Below are positions 8,472 to 16,596 of a stretch of 64,000 nucleotides of DNA, piece by piece (within the stretch, counting starts at the first letter, position 1; each line of letters starts with the position of its first letter). The notes under the pieces were generated by a model. It saw only the letters and a list, made by a program, of their open reading frames with translations, was not told where the DNA came from and made no database searches. The position numbers were made by a program, and so were the translations under genes. The stretch is from contig FOHD01000008.1 of the NCBI GenBank assembly GCA_900111695.1, forward strand, positions 1-64,000, in the 5' to 3' direction. This DNA is from Olsenella sp. KH3B4. GTDB lineage: Bacteria > Actinomycetota > Coriobacteriia > Coriobacteriales > Atopobiaceae.

Positions 8472-9235
8472 GCCATGGCGCTCCTCACCATGGCAGCAAA
8501 GCTGTCGGCCTTGAGCGAGGCACCGCCGACGAGCGCGCCGTCGACGTCCTCCTTCTCGAGGAAGCCGCCCACGTTCTCGGGCTTGGCGGAGCCGCCATAG
8601 AGGATGCGTATGCCGTCGGCCGTCTCCTGGCCAAAGATCTCGGCGAGGGTCTTGCGGATGGCGCCGCAGACCTCCTCGGCGTCATCGGCCGTGGCGGTCT
8701 TGCCGGTGCCGATGGCCCAGATGGGCTCGTAGGCAACGACGTACTTGGAGGGGTCGTCGATCGTGAGGCCCTCAGTGTCCTTCTTGATCTGCTCGACCAC
8801 GAACTCCACGTGCTTGCCGGCCTCGCGGACCTCGAGGGACTCGCCGCAGCAGGAGATGGGCACGATGCCATGGGCCATCAGGGCCTTGGCCTTCTTGTTG
8901 ATGTCCTCGTCGGTCTCGCCAAAGTAGCCACGACGCTCGGAGTGGCCAATGATGCAGTAGGTGGCACCAACGGCGGTGATCATGTCGGGAGCGGTCTCGC
9001 CGGTGTAGGCGCCCTTCTCCTCCCAGTAGACGTTCTGGACGCCCACGGCGATGGGGGCGTTTGCCTGCTGGATGACCTCGGCGACGCCCTTGACGTCAAT
9101 GGCGGGCGGGCAGACGACGACGTCCACCGAGCCGGTGCCGTCCTTGAGCTCGTCGACCAAACCCTGTGCGAGGACAACGCCCTCGTCGTAGGTCTTGTTC
9201 ATCTTCCAGTTACCAGCGATCATCCTGTTACGCAT
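8468..9235 (-). CDS. tpiA: Triosephosphate isomerase
   Basis: The 255-residue TIM barrel interconverts dihydroxyacetone phosphate and glyceraldehyde 3-phosphate in glycolysis. It has the substrate lysine in AGNWKMNK, the catalytic histidine in IIGHSERR, the catalytic glutamate in VVAYEPIWAIGTG and the phosphate-binding YGGS near the C-terminus. The ATG at 9235 overlaps the pgk stop by eight bases, which points to translational coupling. Its TAA stop is contributed by the dispersed palindrome at 8441-8471. Confidence 0.97.
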   Translation of the reverse strand: MRNRMIAGNWKMNKTYDEGVVLAQGLVDELKDGTGSVDVVVCPPAIDVKGVAEVIQQANAPIAVGVQNVYWEEKGAYTGETAPDMITAVGATYCIIGHSERRGYFGETDEDINKKAKALMAHGIVPISCCGESLEVREAGKHVEFVVEQIKKDTEGLTIDDPSKYVVAYEPIWAIGTGKTATADDAEEVCGAIRKTLAEIFGQETADGIRILYGGSAKPENVGGFLEKEDVDGALVGGASLKADSFAAMVRSAMA

Positions 9236-10427
9236 CGAGAAGCGCCTCCACTCCAGGAAGGGCCTTGCCCTCGACGAGCTCCATCGAGGCGCCGCCGCCC
9301 GTGGAGATCCAGCTCATCTTGGGAGCCAGGCCAAACTTGTTGATTGCGGCCACGGAGTCGCCACCACCGATGATGGAGGTGCCGCCGTTGGCCTTGACCT
9401 CAGCCACGGCCTCGGCAACGGCCTTGGTGCCGTCAGCGAACTCGTCCTTCTCGAAGACGCCCATGGGGCCGTTCCAGAAGACGGTCTTGGCGCCCTTGAT
9501 GGCATCTGCGTAGAGCTCGCGGGTCTTGGTGCCAATGTCCATGCCCATGCGGTCGTCGGGGATCTTGTCGGAGTCGACGACCTCCTTGACGGTGGGGTTG
9601 TCGAAGTCGTCGGTGACAACGTTGTCGACCGGAAGAAGCAGCTTGACGCCCTTGTCCTCGGCCTTCTTGAGGAGCTTCTTGGCCTCGTCGACGTAGTCGG
9701 GCTCCTGGAGGGAAGTGCCCACCGTATAGCCCTTAGCAAGGAAGAAGGTGTAGGCCATGCCGCCGCCCACGATGAGGGTGTCGGCGGAGTCGATCAGACG
9801 ATCGAGCACGGTAATCTTGGAGGAAACCTTGGAGCCACCCACGATGGCGACGAACGGACGCTCGGGCTCGGCGAAGATCGACGTGAGGGTGTCGACCTCC
9901 TTCTCGAGCAGGAAGCCGGCGACAGCGGGGATGTAGGCAGCGGGGCCAACAACGGAGCCCTGCGCACGGTGCGCGGTGCCGAAGGCGTCGAGCACGAAGA
10001 TGTCGCCGTAGGAAGCGAGCTTCTTGGCGATCTCGGGGTCGTTCTTCTTCTCGCGCTTGTCGAAGCGGACGTTCTCGAGCACCAGGATGTCACCAGGCTT
10101 GACCTCGGCAACGGCAGCAGCGGCCTTCTCGCCGTAGGTGTCGTCAACGAACTTCACGTCATAGCCGGTAAGCTCGGCGAGCTTCTCGGCGGCAGGCTTG
10201 AGCGAGAGCTCGGGCTCGGGACCGTCGCCCTTGGGGCGGCCGAGGTGGCTCATGAGCACGATGCCGGCGCCGTGCTCCTTGAGGTACTTGATGGTGGGGA
10301 TGGCGGCCTTGATGCGCGTGTCGTCGGTGACGACACCGTCCTTCAGGGGCACGTTGAAGTCAACGCGCATGATGATGCGCTTGCCCTCGACGTCGATGTC
10401 GCGAACGGTCTTCTTGGTGAAAGCCAT
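9228..10427 (-). CDS. pgk: Phosphoglycerate kinase
   Basis: The 399-residue enzyme makes ATP and 3-phosphoglycerate from 1,3-bisphosphoglycerate. Signatures include RVDFNVPLKDG near residue 20, LMSHLGRPKG, the nucleotide-site segment NGPMGVFE and the closing GGGDSVAA...STGGGASMELVEG block. GAGGAG precedes the ATG at 10427. It lies about 100 bases downstream of gap and overlaps tpiA, giving the common gap-pgk-tpiA order. Confidence 0.97.
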   Translation of the reverse strand: MAFTKKTVRDIDVEGKRIIMRVDFNVPLKDGVVTDDTRIKAAIPTIKYLKEHGAGIVLMSHLGRPKGDGPEPELSLKPAAEKLAELTGYDVKFVDDTYGEKAAAAVAEVKPGDILVLENVRFDKREKKNDPEIAKKLASYGDIFVLDAFGTAHRAQGSVVGPAAYIPAVAGFLLEKEVDTLTSIFAEPERPFVAIVGGSKVSSKITVLDRLIDSADTLIVGGGMAYTFFLAKGYTVGTSLQEPDYVDEAKKLLKKAEDKGVKLLLPVDNVVTDDFDNPTVKEVVDSDKIPDDRMGMDIGTKTRELYADAIKGAKTVFWNGPMGVFEKDEFADGTKAVAEAVAEVKANGGTSIIGGGDSVAAINKFGLAPKMSWISTGGGASMELVEGKALPGVEALLDA

Positions 10428-10527
10428 GTTCACTCCTCTGGTTGTCGATACGTGCAAAGAACAGGGGCGCGGCCGCGGCCCGAAAGCTGCAAACCGCGCC
10501 CCATAGTTACCTCAGCGAAGCGTCGAA

Positions 10528-11553
10528 CTAGGCGACGAACTTCTCGAAGTACTTGATGGTGCGGACCATCTGAGAGGTGAAGGAGTTCTCGTTGTCGTAC
10601 CAAGAGGTGACCTGGACGAGGCTCTGGCCGTTGCCGAGCGGGTTGACCATGGTCTGGGTGGCGTCGAAGAGCGAGCCGTAGGTCATGCCAACGATGTCGC
10701 GAGAAACAATCTGGTCCTCGTTGTAGCCGAAGGTCTCGGGGATCTTCTCGGAGAAGGCCTTCATCGCGGCGTTGACCTCCTCGACGGTGACCTCCTTGTC
10801 AACGACGGCGTAGAGGTTGGTGAGGGAGCCGGTGGGCGTGGGAACGCGCTGAGCTGCGCCGATGAGCTTGCCGTTGAGCTCGGGGAGCACGAGGCCGATG
10901 GCCTTGGCGGCACCGGTGCTGTTGGGGACGATGTTCTCCGCGCCAGCGCGGCTACGACGGAAGTTGCCCTTGCGCTGCGGGCCGTCGAGGATCATCTGGT
11001 CGCCGGTGTAGGCGTGGATGGTCGTCATGATGCCAGAGACGATGGGGGCGAAGTCGTTCAGGCCCTTGGCCATGGGAGCGAGGCAGTTGGTGGTGCAGGA
11101 GGCGGCGGAGATGATGTCATCCTCGGCGGTCAGGGTCTCGTGGTTGACGTTGTAGACGATGGTCTTGAGGTCGGAGCCCGCGGGAGCGGAGATGACGACC
11201 TTCTTGGCGCCAGCGTTGAGGTGGGCCTGGGACTTGGCCTTGGAGGTGTAGAAGCCGGTGCACTCGAGGACGACGTCAACGCCAAGCTCGCCCCAAGGCA
11301 GGTTGTTGGCGTCTGCCTCCTTGTAGATCTTGATGGTCTTGCCGTCGACGGTGATGGAGTCCTCACCAGCGGAGATCTCGTGATCGCGGGAGTAGTTGCC
11401 CTGCGTGGAGTCGTACTTCAGCAGGTAGGCGAGCATCTCGGGAGACGTAAGATCGTTGATGGCGACGATCTCGGAGCCCTCGTGACCGAACATCTGGCGG
11501 AATGCCAGGCGACCGATGCGACCGAAGCCGTTGATTGCAACCTTAACTGCCAT
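10528..11553 (-). CDS. gap: Glyceraldehyde-3-phosphate dehydrogenase (type I)
   Basis: The 341-residue NAD-dependent enzyme has the Rossmann motif [14 protein letters not shown], the catalytic cysteine (residue 153) in [12 protein letters not shown] and the partner histidine in [17 protein letters not shown] lies before the ATG at 11553. It heads the lower-glycolysis cluster and is separated from whiA by about 200 bases with a likely promoter, so it probably begins a new transcript. Confidence 0.97.
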   Translation of the reverse strand: MAVKVAINGFGRIGRLAFRQMFGHEGSEIVAINDLTSPEMLAYLLKYDSTQGNYSRDHEISAGEDSITVDGKTIKIYKEADANNLPWGELGVDVVLECTGFYTSKAKSQAHLNAGAKKVVISAPAGSDLKTIVYNVNHETLTAEDDIISAASCTTNCLAPMAKGLNDFAPIVSGIMTTIHAYTGDQMILDGPQRKGNFRRSRAGAENIVPNSTGAAKAIGLVLPELNGKLIGAAQRVPTPTGSLTNLYAVVDKEVTVEEVNAAMKAFSEKIPETFGYNEDQIVSRDIVGMTYGSLFDATQTMVNPLGNGQSLVQVTSWYDNENSFTSQMVRTIKYFEKFVA

Positions 11554-11631
11554 GCTTTCTCCTTTCGAGTGGCCGACGGGGCCTCCCCCCGACTGACCAT
11601 GTAACAACGCCGAAACGTCATTGCTAGGGAC

Positions 11632-11660
11632 ATTCTACCGCACGTTTGCCAATCTAAAAC
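11632..11660 (-). promoter_or_regulatory. Candidate gap promoter
   Basis: Read leftward, a TAGAAT -10 (11632-11637) is preceded at 16-17 bases by a weak -35 (TTTTAG, about 11654-11659). It would give a leader of roughly 70 bases. The 11554-11750 gap is AT-rich, fitting a strong glycolytic promoter, but the -35 is poor. Confidence 0.4.
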
Positions 11661-11750
11661 GACTAATCCGCAACGCTGGCAAAATTGTGGGGGCAAATTT
11701 GCGCGAAGTATAGTATGCGATACAATCTACCTGCATCTTTATTAGTAAAA

Positions 11751-12719
11751 TCAACGATTTCCTGATGTGGAAACGTTCTCAGGTTTCCCATCGTCCTCGC
11801 CGTTCACGATCTGCTCCAGCCTGAGCAGGCGGTGATACATTGCTGATTTCGAGGCCGGTGGGTCGAACGTTTCGCCCAGCGCCGCAAGCGAGAGCTCCGG
11901 GTGCTCCCGACGGGCGACGCAGAACTCGCGAACGGCCGGCGGGAGGTGCGAGAGACCCGCGAGATCGTCTGCGCGGTCGATGAGGTCGAGCTGCGCTGCC
12001 GCCGCCGAAGAGGAGCGCGCCTGGTTGGCGACCTCGGCGTTGACGCGGCGGTTGACGTCGTTCTTGACCGACTTTCTCGCACGCGCCACCTCGACCACAC
12101 GCGCCATGCGGCTTGCCCCCATCACCCTGAGGAGGCTCAGGACGTCGTCGAAGCTCTTGAGGTAGAGGGCGTAGGCACCGCGACGCCGGTTGATGCGCGC
12201 GGAGATGCCGAGGGTGGAGATGACCTCGGCGAGGCCGTGGGCGAACTCCTCCCCCGTCACCGCGATCTCGAGGTGGAAGTCCCCGCGCGGGTCGGCGATG
12301 AAGCCGCCCGCCATGAACGCGCCACGGACAAAGGCGGCACGTGCTTCTCTCGTCTTAAGGAGCCCCTCGGGCACGCCGAGCGCTATCCCGTGGCCGGGAA
12401 CGAGTATGCCAAGGCTCGTAAGGTCTCCTGCCAGGCGCTCCTGCTCGGGCATCTCGATGAGGTAGTTTCTCGTCTTATGGAGAACAGAGCGCCGCACGGT
12501 AAGTGAGGTCTCGAGGTCGAACACGCGGTGCGTGAGCTTGATGACGGTGCGGGCAACGGCACCGGTCTCGGTGGCGATGCGGATCGAGTAGCGCCCCGAG
12601 CCGTGGAAGCTCATGGTCCCGCAGACGCGCACGAGGGCGGAGAGCTGCGCGAGCTCTGCCATGCGCGTGGTTGGCTCGATGCGCGAGAGCTCGTCTTTTA
12701 CCTGGGCAGTAAAGGACAT
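11751..12719 (-). CDS. whiA: Sporulation/cell-division regulator WhiA
   Basis: The 322-residue protein has the WhiA layout: an N-terminal degenerate LAGLIDADG-like half (MSFTAQVKDELSR, FVRGAFMAGGFIADPRGDFHLE) and a C-terminal helix-turn-helix (LSLAALGETFDPPASKSAMYHRL). WhiA is a DNA-binding protein linked to sporulation septation in Streptomyces and to division and metabolism in other Gram-positives. Its ATG directly abuts the rapZ stop, so the two are surely cotranscribed. A gene between rapZ and whiA for the YvcK protein, common elsewhere, is absent. Confidence 0.95.
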   Translation of the reverse strand: MSFTAQVKDELSRIEPTTRMAELAQLSALVRVCGTMSFHGSGRYSIRIATETGAVARTVIKLTHRVFDLETSLTVRRSVLHKTRNYLIEMPEQERLAGDLTSLGILVPGHGIALGVPEGLLKTREARAAFVRGAFMAGGFIADPRGDFHLEIAVTGEEFAHGLAEVISTLGISARINRRRGAYALYLKSFDDVLSLLRVMGASRMARVVEVARARKSVKNDVNRRVNAEVANQARSSSAAAAQLDLIDRADDLAGLSHLPPAVREFCVARREHPELSLAALGETFDPPASKSAMYHRLLRLEQIVNGEDDGKPENVSTSGNR

Positions 12720-13679
12720 TTACTGCCCCTCGCCCGTCGGGGCACCCTGGTCTGGCGCTGTTGGCGCCTCGGGCAGGTCGCGGTGGAAGAGGTTCACGCG
12801 GTAGCCCTGGGCCTTGAGGTGGGCAGCAGTGGCGTTGGCGATGGCGACGCTTCTGTGCTGCCCGCCCGTGCACCCCACGGCGATGGACAGCCGCGCCTTG
12901 CCCTCGGCGACGTAGCCGGGCATGGCCACGTCGAGAAGGCGCAGCCAGGCGTCCATGAAGTCGCGCGTGATCTTGTTGTCCATGACGTAGCGGGCGACCT
13001 TCTCGTCATTGCCCGTGAGATGGCGCATCTCTGGATCGTAGAAGGGGTTGGGCAGGAAGCGCACGTCGATCATGAGGTCCGCCTCGGAGGGCATGCCGTG
13101 CTTGAAGCCGAACGAGAAGACGTTCACGTCCAGGAGCTGCTGCTCGGTGAGCTCCGAGAACGCCGTGTTGAGGCGCGTCCTTAAGGCAGATGTGCGCAGA
13201 CGACTGGTGTCGATGACGAGGTCGGCCATCGAGCGGGCGTCCTTGAGCTGGCGGCGCTCGCGCTTGATGGCGTGCTCGACGGTCTCGCCGGGAACCGCGA
13301 GCGGATGGCGGCGGCGGTTCTCGTTGTAACGGCGCATGAGGACCTCGTCGGAGGCGTCCAGGAAGAGGAGCTTGCACGAGAGCTCGTGCTCCCCGAGTTG
13401 GCGGATGGTGTCCGTGAGTTCGTCAAAGAGGCCCTGGCTGCGCAGGTCGCAGGTGACGGCCAGGTGTCGGCCCACGCCAGAGTTGATGCCCACGAGGTCC
13501 GCGAGCTGCGGGACCAGGCGCGGCGGGAGGTTGTCGATGCAGAAGTAGCCCATGTCCTCGAAGCAGTGGAGGGCTTGCGTGCGGCCCGAGCCGGACATGC
13601 CCGTGATAATCACGATGTCAGGGACGCGGTCGCGGTTCTCCGCGTCACGCAGGGTTTGTCCGGTCTTCTCGTCTGCCAT
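12720..13679 (-). CDS. rapZ: RapZ/YvcJ nucleotide-binding protein
   Basis: The 319-residue protein has a P-loop near the N-terminus (ITGMSGSGRTQAL), a DNLP block and the C-terminal GCTGGQHRSVAIA signature of the family. In E. coli RapZ is an RNA-binding adaptor controlling GlmZ decay; YvcJ-type proteins hydrolyse GTP or ATP, and their actinobacterial role is less clear. The ATG at 13679 has GGAGG seven bases upstream. A probable -10 (TATACT, 13719-13724) precedes it. The last residues are Pro/Ala-rich and variable. Confidence 0.93.
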   Translation of the reverse strand: MADEKTGQTLRDAENRDRVPDIVIITGMSGSGRTQALHCFEDMGYFCIDNLPPRLVPQLADLVGINSGVGRHLAVTCDLRSQGLFDELTDTIRQLGEHELSCKLLFLDASDEVLMRRYNENRRRHPLAVPGETVEHAIKRERRQLKDARSMADLVIDTSRLRTSALRTRLNTAFSELTEQQLLDVNVFSFGFKHGMPSEADLMIDVRFLPNPFYDPEMRHLTGNDEKVARYVMDNKITRDFMDAWLRLLDVAMPGYVAEGKARLSIAVGCTGGQHRSVAIANATAAHLKAQGYRVNLFHRDLPEAPTAPDQGAPTGEGQ

Positions 13680-13718
13680 TGGTCCCTCCTCCGCACTGGT
13701 CGGCACACATCGGCTTCA

Positions 13719-13724
13719 AGTATA
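13719..13724 (-). promoter_or_regulatory. Candidate -10 box for rapZ-whiA
   Basis: Read leftward the hexamer is TATACT, about 40 bases before the rapZ ATG. No good -35 is seen at 17 bases, so this is tentative. Confidence 0.4.
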
Positions 13725-13867
13725 GGGGTTGGCGCCCGGCCGGTGCGTTGGCCTCAGCGCGCATACTTCTGGATCCGGGATTCTCGCCTACGCGGGCGCC
13801 ACCGCTATGCTCCCCACTCTGCCTCCGCCTTGCGCACCTCTGCTCCCGCCTTGCGCACTGACTCGTT

Positions 13868-14068
13868 GTTACCGGCCCGTCTTGACCCCCTATTGTTTCC
13901 GCAGGTGAGGCCTGGCGGGCAGCCACGGGCCGGTAACCACACGCACCGCATCATTGTCGTTGTTACCGGCGCATTGAGGGGCCGCCGTTGCTATCTGGGA
14001 AAACGCTCGGGCGTCGCGACGGCTCGGTAACAAGGCCCATGGGACCACAGGTGTTGTTGCCGAGCCGT
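13868..14068. repeat. Nested inverted repeats around GTTACCG
   Basis: GTTACCGGCCCGT (13868-13880) and ACGGGCCGGTAAC (13925-13937) are perfect inverted copies 44 bases apart. TTGTTACCG (13960-13968) recurs inverted at 14025-14033. ACGGCTCGGTAACAA (14019-14033) is matched by TTGTTGCCGAGCCGT (14054-14068) with one mismatch. At least four copies of one motif thus occur in 200 bases. Confidence 0.7.
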
Positions 14069-14223
14069 TGGGGTGTGGCGACCATCAACTTGGCAAACGT
14101 GCTTGTGACGAGAAGAATGCGCAATGAACTCTGAGGAACGAGACTCTGGAAGGTGCGTTTTCTCGGGGGCCCTCGGGGAGGGGGCACCGGAAGGCCCGTT
14201 TGCGCAGGGGTCGGGGACGAAAA

Positions 14224-14451
14224 GCCCCCTCCGGCGAAGAATTGACGCCGGAGGGGGCGTTATCGCAGCTACTTCGTACGAACGAGCCCCTCCGGCGAGA
14301 AATTCTCGCCGGAGGGTGAGGTTCAGACGGAATTCTGTACGAGACCCTCGCTCTGGCGTCATTTTCTCGCCGGAGGGTGCATTCCGCAGGTGCGGGTGAT
14401 GGGAACCTTCGCTCTGGCGTCATTTTCTCGCCGGAGGGCTCATTTCCGCAG
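14224..14451. repeat. Four tandemly arranged CTCCGGCG stem-loop repeats
   Basis: A perfect 13-base stem lies at 14224-14258 and a 29-base near-perfect palindrome at 14288-14316 (CCCTCCGGCGAGAA and its complement). Two direct units sharing GGCGTCATTTTCTC follow at 14349-14389 and 14410-14451. The last two are nearly identical to 7493-7534. Confidence 0.8.
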
Positions 14452-14503
14452 ACACGTGCGAGAAGGGGCAAGGAGGCGAGAAGGACCGGCGCTTCTCACT
14501 CCC

Positions 14504-15598
14504 CTACGCGCGCTCCTCGGGATAGACGACGCCCCACTCGCGGCGTAGGCGCGTCATGACCTGCATGACATCGGCGGCATAGTCGATAAGACCCGCCGCA
14601 CAGGCGTCGCCCGCAACCGCACGCTCGAGGTCGGCAATCTCGTAACAGAGCGCATAGCCGGAGCGTCCCGCCCGCACCTCCTCGCGGCGGCCGTCCTCCG
14701 TCCACACAATGGTCGCCGCATCGGCTCGGGGGTAGTCCATGACCTCCACGTAGCAGCGGTCAAAGCTCAAAACCGCACGCTTGGGCTGCTTGGAGTGGAG
14801 CGTGAGCGAGAGGACGCCCATCTGCCCCTCCTTGTTGCGGCACACGATGCCCGAGGTCTGGTCCACGCCCGTCGAAGCCAGGTTGGCGAGAGAGACGACC
14901 TCCGTGGGCTGGCTTGCCATGAAGAACCTCATGAGCGAGAGCGCATAAACGCCGATGTCGAGCATCGCGCCGCCCGCGAGCTTGGGGTTGTAGAAGCGGT
15001 TGGTGAGGTCGCCGTACTCCTTGTAGCTGCCAAAGTTGAGCTGCGCCAGGTTCATGGTGCCAAACTCGCCCGCGTTGGCGCGGCGGAGAAGCTCCTGGTA
15101 GAGCGGCATGTGGAGGATGGTCGTGGCATCCATGAGCACCACGTTGTTCTCGCGTGCAAGCGCACGGGCCTCGTCGAGTTCCTCGGAGTTGAGCGTGATG
15201 GACTTCTCGCAGAGGACATGCTTGCCCGCCGCGAGCGCGCCGCGCAGGTAGCGGATGTGCGTGTTGTGCGGCGTAGTAATGTAGATGGCATCCACACTGG
15301 GGTCCTGGTAGAGCTCCTCGACGGAGTCGTACACGCGCTCCACGCCGTAGCGCTCTGCAAAGGCCTCGGCCTTCTCGCGCGTGCGGTTGGCGACGCCGCG
15401 CAGGTGGCGGCCAGAGAGGGCAAGCGATGTGGCCATCTGGTTGGCAATCACGCCGCAGCCGATGACAGCCCAGGTGAGCTGGGGTGCCGCGTAGATGTCC
15501 TTGGGGAAGGGCTCGCCGGCGACCTCGCCAAACGCCGCCTTTGCAGCAGCGGCCGCGTCGAGCGGGGCAGTCTGCTCGGAGCAGTTGTTCTCAGCCAT
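14504..15598 (-). CDS. Gfo/Idh/MocA-family oxidoreductase
   Basis: The 364-residue protein has an N-terminal Rossmann fold (TWAVIGCGVIANQMATSLAL, residues about 42-60), the family motif CEKSITLN holding the catalytic lysine, and a C-terminal alpha/beta substrate domain (GGAMLDIGVYAL). A 40-residue Ala-rich extension precedes the Rossmann fold. These enzymes oxidise or reduce sugars and inositols with NAD(P). It sits 66 bases downstream of nanE on the same strand, so an amino-sugar or sialic-acid derivative is the likely substrate. In sialic-acid loci, related oxidoreductases act on anhydro-sialic acid or similar sugars, but this assignment is inference. Confidence 0.85.
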   Translation of the reverse strand: MAENNCSEQTAPLDAAAAAKAAFGEVAGEPFPKDIYAAPQLTWAVIGCGVIANQMATSLALSGRHLRGVANRTREKAEAFAERYGVERVYDSVEELYQDPSVDAIYITTPHNTHIRYLRGALAAGKHVLCEKSITLNSEELDEARALARENNVVLMDATTILHMPLYQELLRRANAGEFGTMNLAQLNFGSYKEYGDLTNRFYNPKLAGGAMLDIGVYALSLMRFFMASQPTEVVSLANLASTGVDQTSGIVCRNKEGQMGVLSLTLHSKQPKRAVLSFDRCYVEVMDYPRADAATIVWTEDGRREEVRAGRSGYALCYEIADLERAVAGDACAAGLIDYAADVMQVMTRLRREWGVVYPEERA

Positions 15599-15664
15599 AC
15601 GATTCCTCTCTCTGGGGGCAGTTGGTACTTCCTAGGGACGGTCAGGACTTCGAAGGCCCTTGGA

Positions 15665-16354
15665 CTACGCCTCGATTGCGGCCTTGAACCAGCTGGTAAT
15701 GCTCGTAGGATGCGTGATGGCGGTGCCCGAGACCACGGCCCACGCGCCCGCGTCGATGGCCGCGCGCGCGTCCGCCGGCGTATGGACATGGCCCTCGCAG
15801 ATCACGGGGAAGCCGGGGAACTCCTTGGCGGCCTCGGCGAGAAGGGCGATGTCGGGGCCGTCGTCCAGCGTGGTGTCGATGGCGGCCTTGTTGTGCGAGA
15901 GCGTGGTGGACACGATGTCGCAGCCGCAGGCGACGCCGCGGCGGATGTCCTCGATGGTCATGCAGTCGGCCATGACGATGGTCTCGCACTGGGCGCGCAG
16001 GTCGCGGACGGTCTCCTCGAAGGTGCGGCCGTCGGGGCGCGGACGGTCGGTGGCGTCGATGGCCACCACGTCGGCACCGGCGTTCACGCAGGCAACGGCA
16101 TGGCGCAGCGTGGGCGTGATGTAGACGCCGTCGTGGCCCTCCTTCCAGAGGCCGATGACGGGAACCTCGACGCGGCCCTTGATGACGGCGATGTCCGAGA
16201 GGCCCTGGCAGCGGATGGCTGCGGCACCACCCAGCTCGCAGGCGCGGGCGATCTGGGCCATGGTCTCGGGGTGGCGCATGGGTTCTCCGGGATACGCCTG
16301 GACGCTAACGATGAGCTTGCCCTTGAGGGACTGGACGAGCGGATTGACAGCCAT
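15665..16354 (-). CDS. nanE: N-acetylmannosamine-6-phosphate 2-epimerase
   Basis: The 229-residue TIM barrel shows the NanE blocks LIVSVQAYPGEPM, AAIRCQGLSDI, VIGLWKEGHDGVYITPT, ADVVAIDATDRPRPDG and ICEGHVHTP. The enzyme converts N-acetylmannosamine 6-phosphate to N-acetylglucosamine 6-phosphate in sialic-acid catabolism. GAGAGGAG precedes the ATG at 16354. Only the downstream oxidoreductase accompanies it; nanA, nanK and a transporter are not nearby, so the pathway must be completed elsewhere. The 242-base gap to the rightward regulator is divergent and presumably holds both promoters. Confidence 0.93.
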   Translation of the reverse strand: MAVNPLVQSLKGKLIVSVQAYPGEPMRHPETMAQIARACELGGAAAIRCQGLSDIAVIKGRVEVPVIGLWKEGHDGVYITPTLRHAVACVNAGADVVAIDATDRPRPDGRTFEETVRDLRAQCETIVMADCMTIEDIRRGVACGCDIVSTTLSHNKAAIDTTLDDGPDIALLAEAAKEFPGFPVICEGHVHTPADARAAIDAGAWAVVSGTAITHPTSITSWFKAAIEA

Positions 16355-16596
16355 TGATGCTCCTCTCCGCGGCCACCATGGTCGCGCCATTTTGGACTAG
16401 AGACAAGGCTAGCCGATGCTGAGAGCAACTGGCTCGCGAGATTCGGAGCTGGACGCTTTTGCATACTCACATCAGGCACAGCGAGCCCGAGTGATATCCC
16501 GCGCTGTCTCATCGGGCTCTCGCCCACCACCTACCGGAGCGCAGCCTCAGTAGAGCAGGCTTTGTCCTATTCTCAGCATCAAGCCATGAGGGAGAC

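Larger units (their letters stand above)
13680..14503. other. 824-base non-coding, repeat-rich region
   Basis: No frame here has a supported start, ribosome site or family match. It contains a TATACT -10 for rapZ (13719-13724), a cluster of inverted repeats built on GTTACCG (13868-14068) and four GC-rich stem-loops (14224-14451) related to those at 7373-7534. It looks like a repeat landing area or a decayed locus. Confidence 0.7.

Noticed and set aside
9195..10556. A 453-codon open frame on the plus strand across pgk and the pgk-gap gap
   Set aside because: It is the complement of pgk, which has complete family motifs; the frame is Leu/Gly/Val/Asp-rich low-information sequence typical of antisense reading in high-GC DNA.
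14795..16357. A 520-codon plus-strand frame over the oxidoreductase and nanE
   Set aside because: It spans two well-supported minus-strand genes and their junction; composition is typical of antisense.
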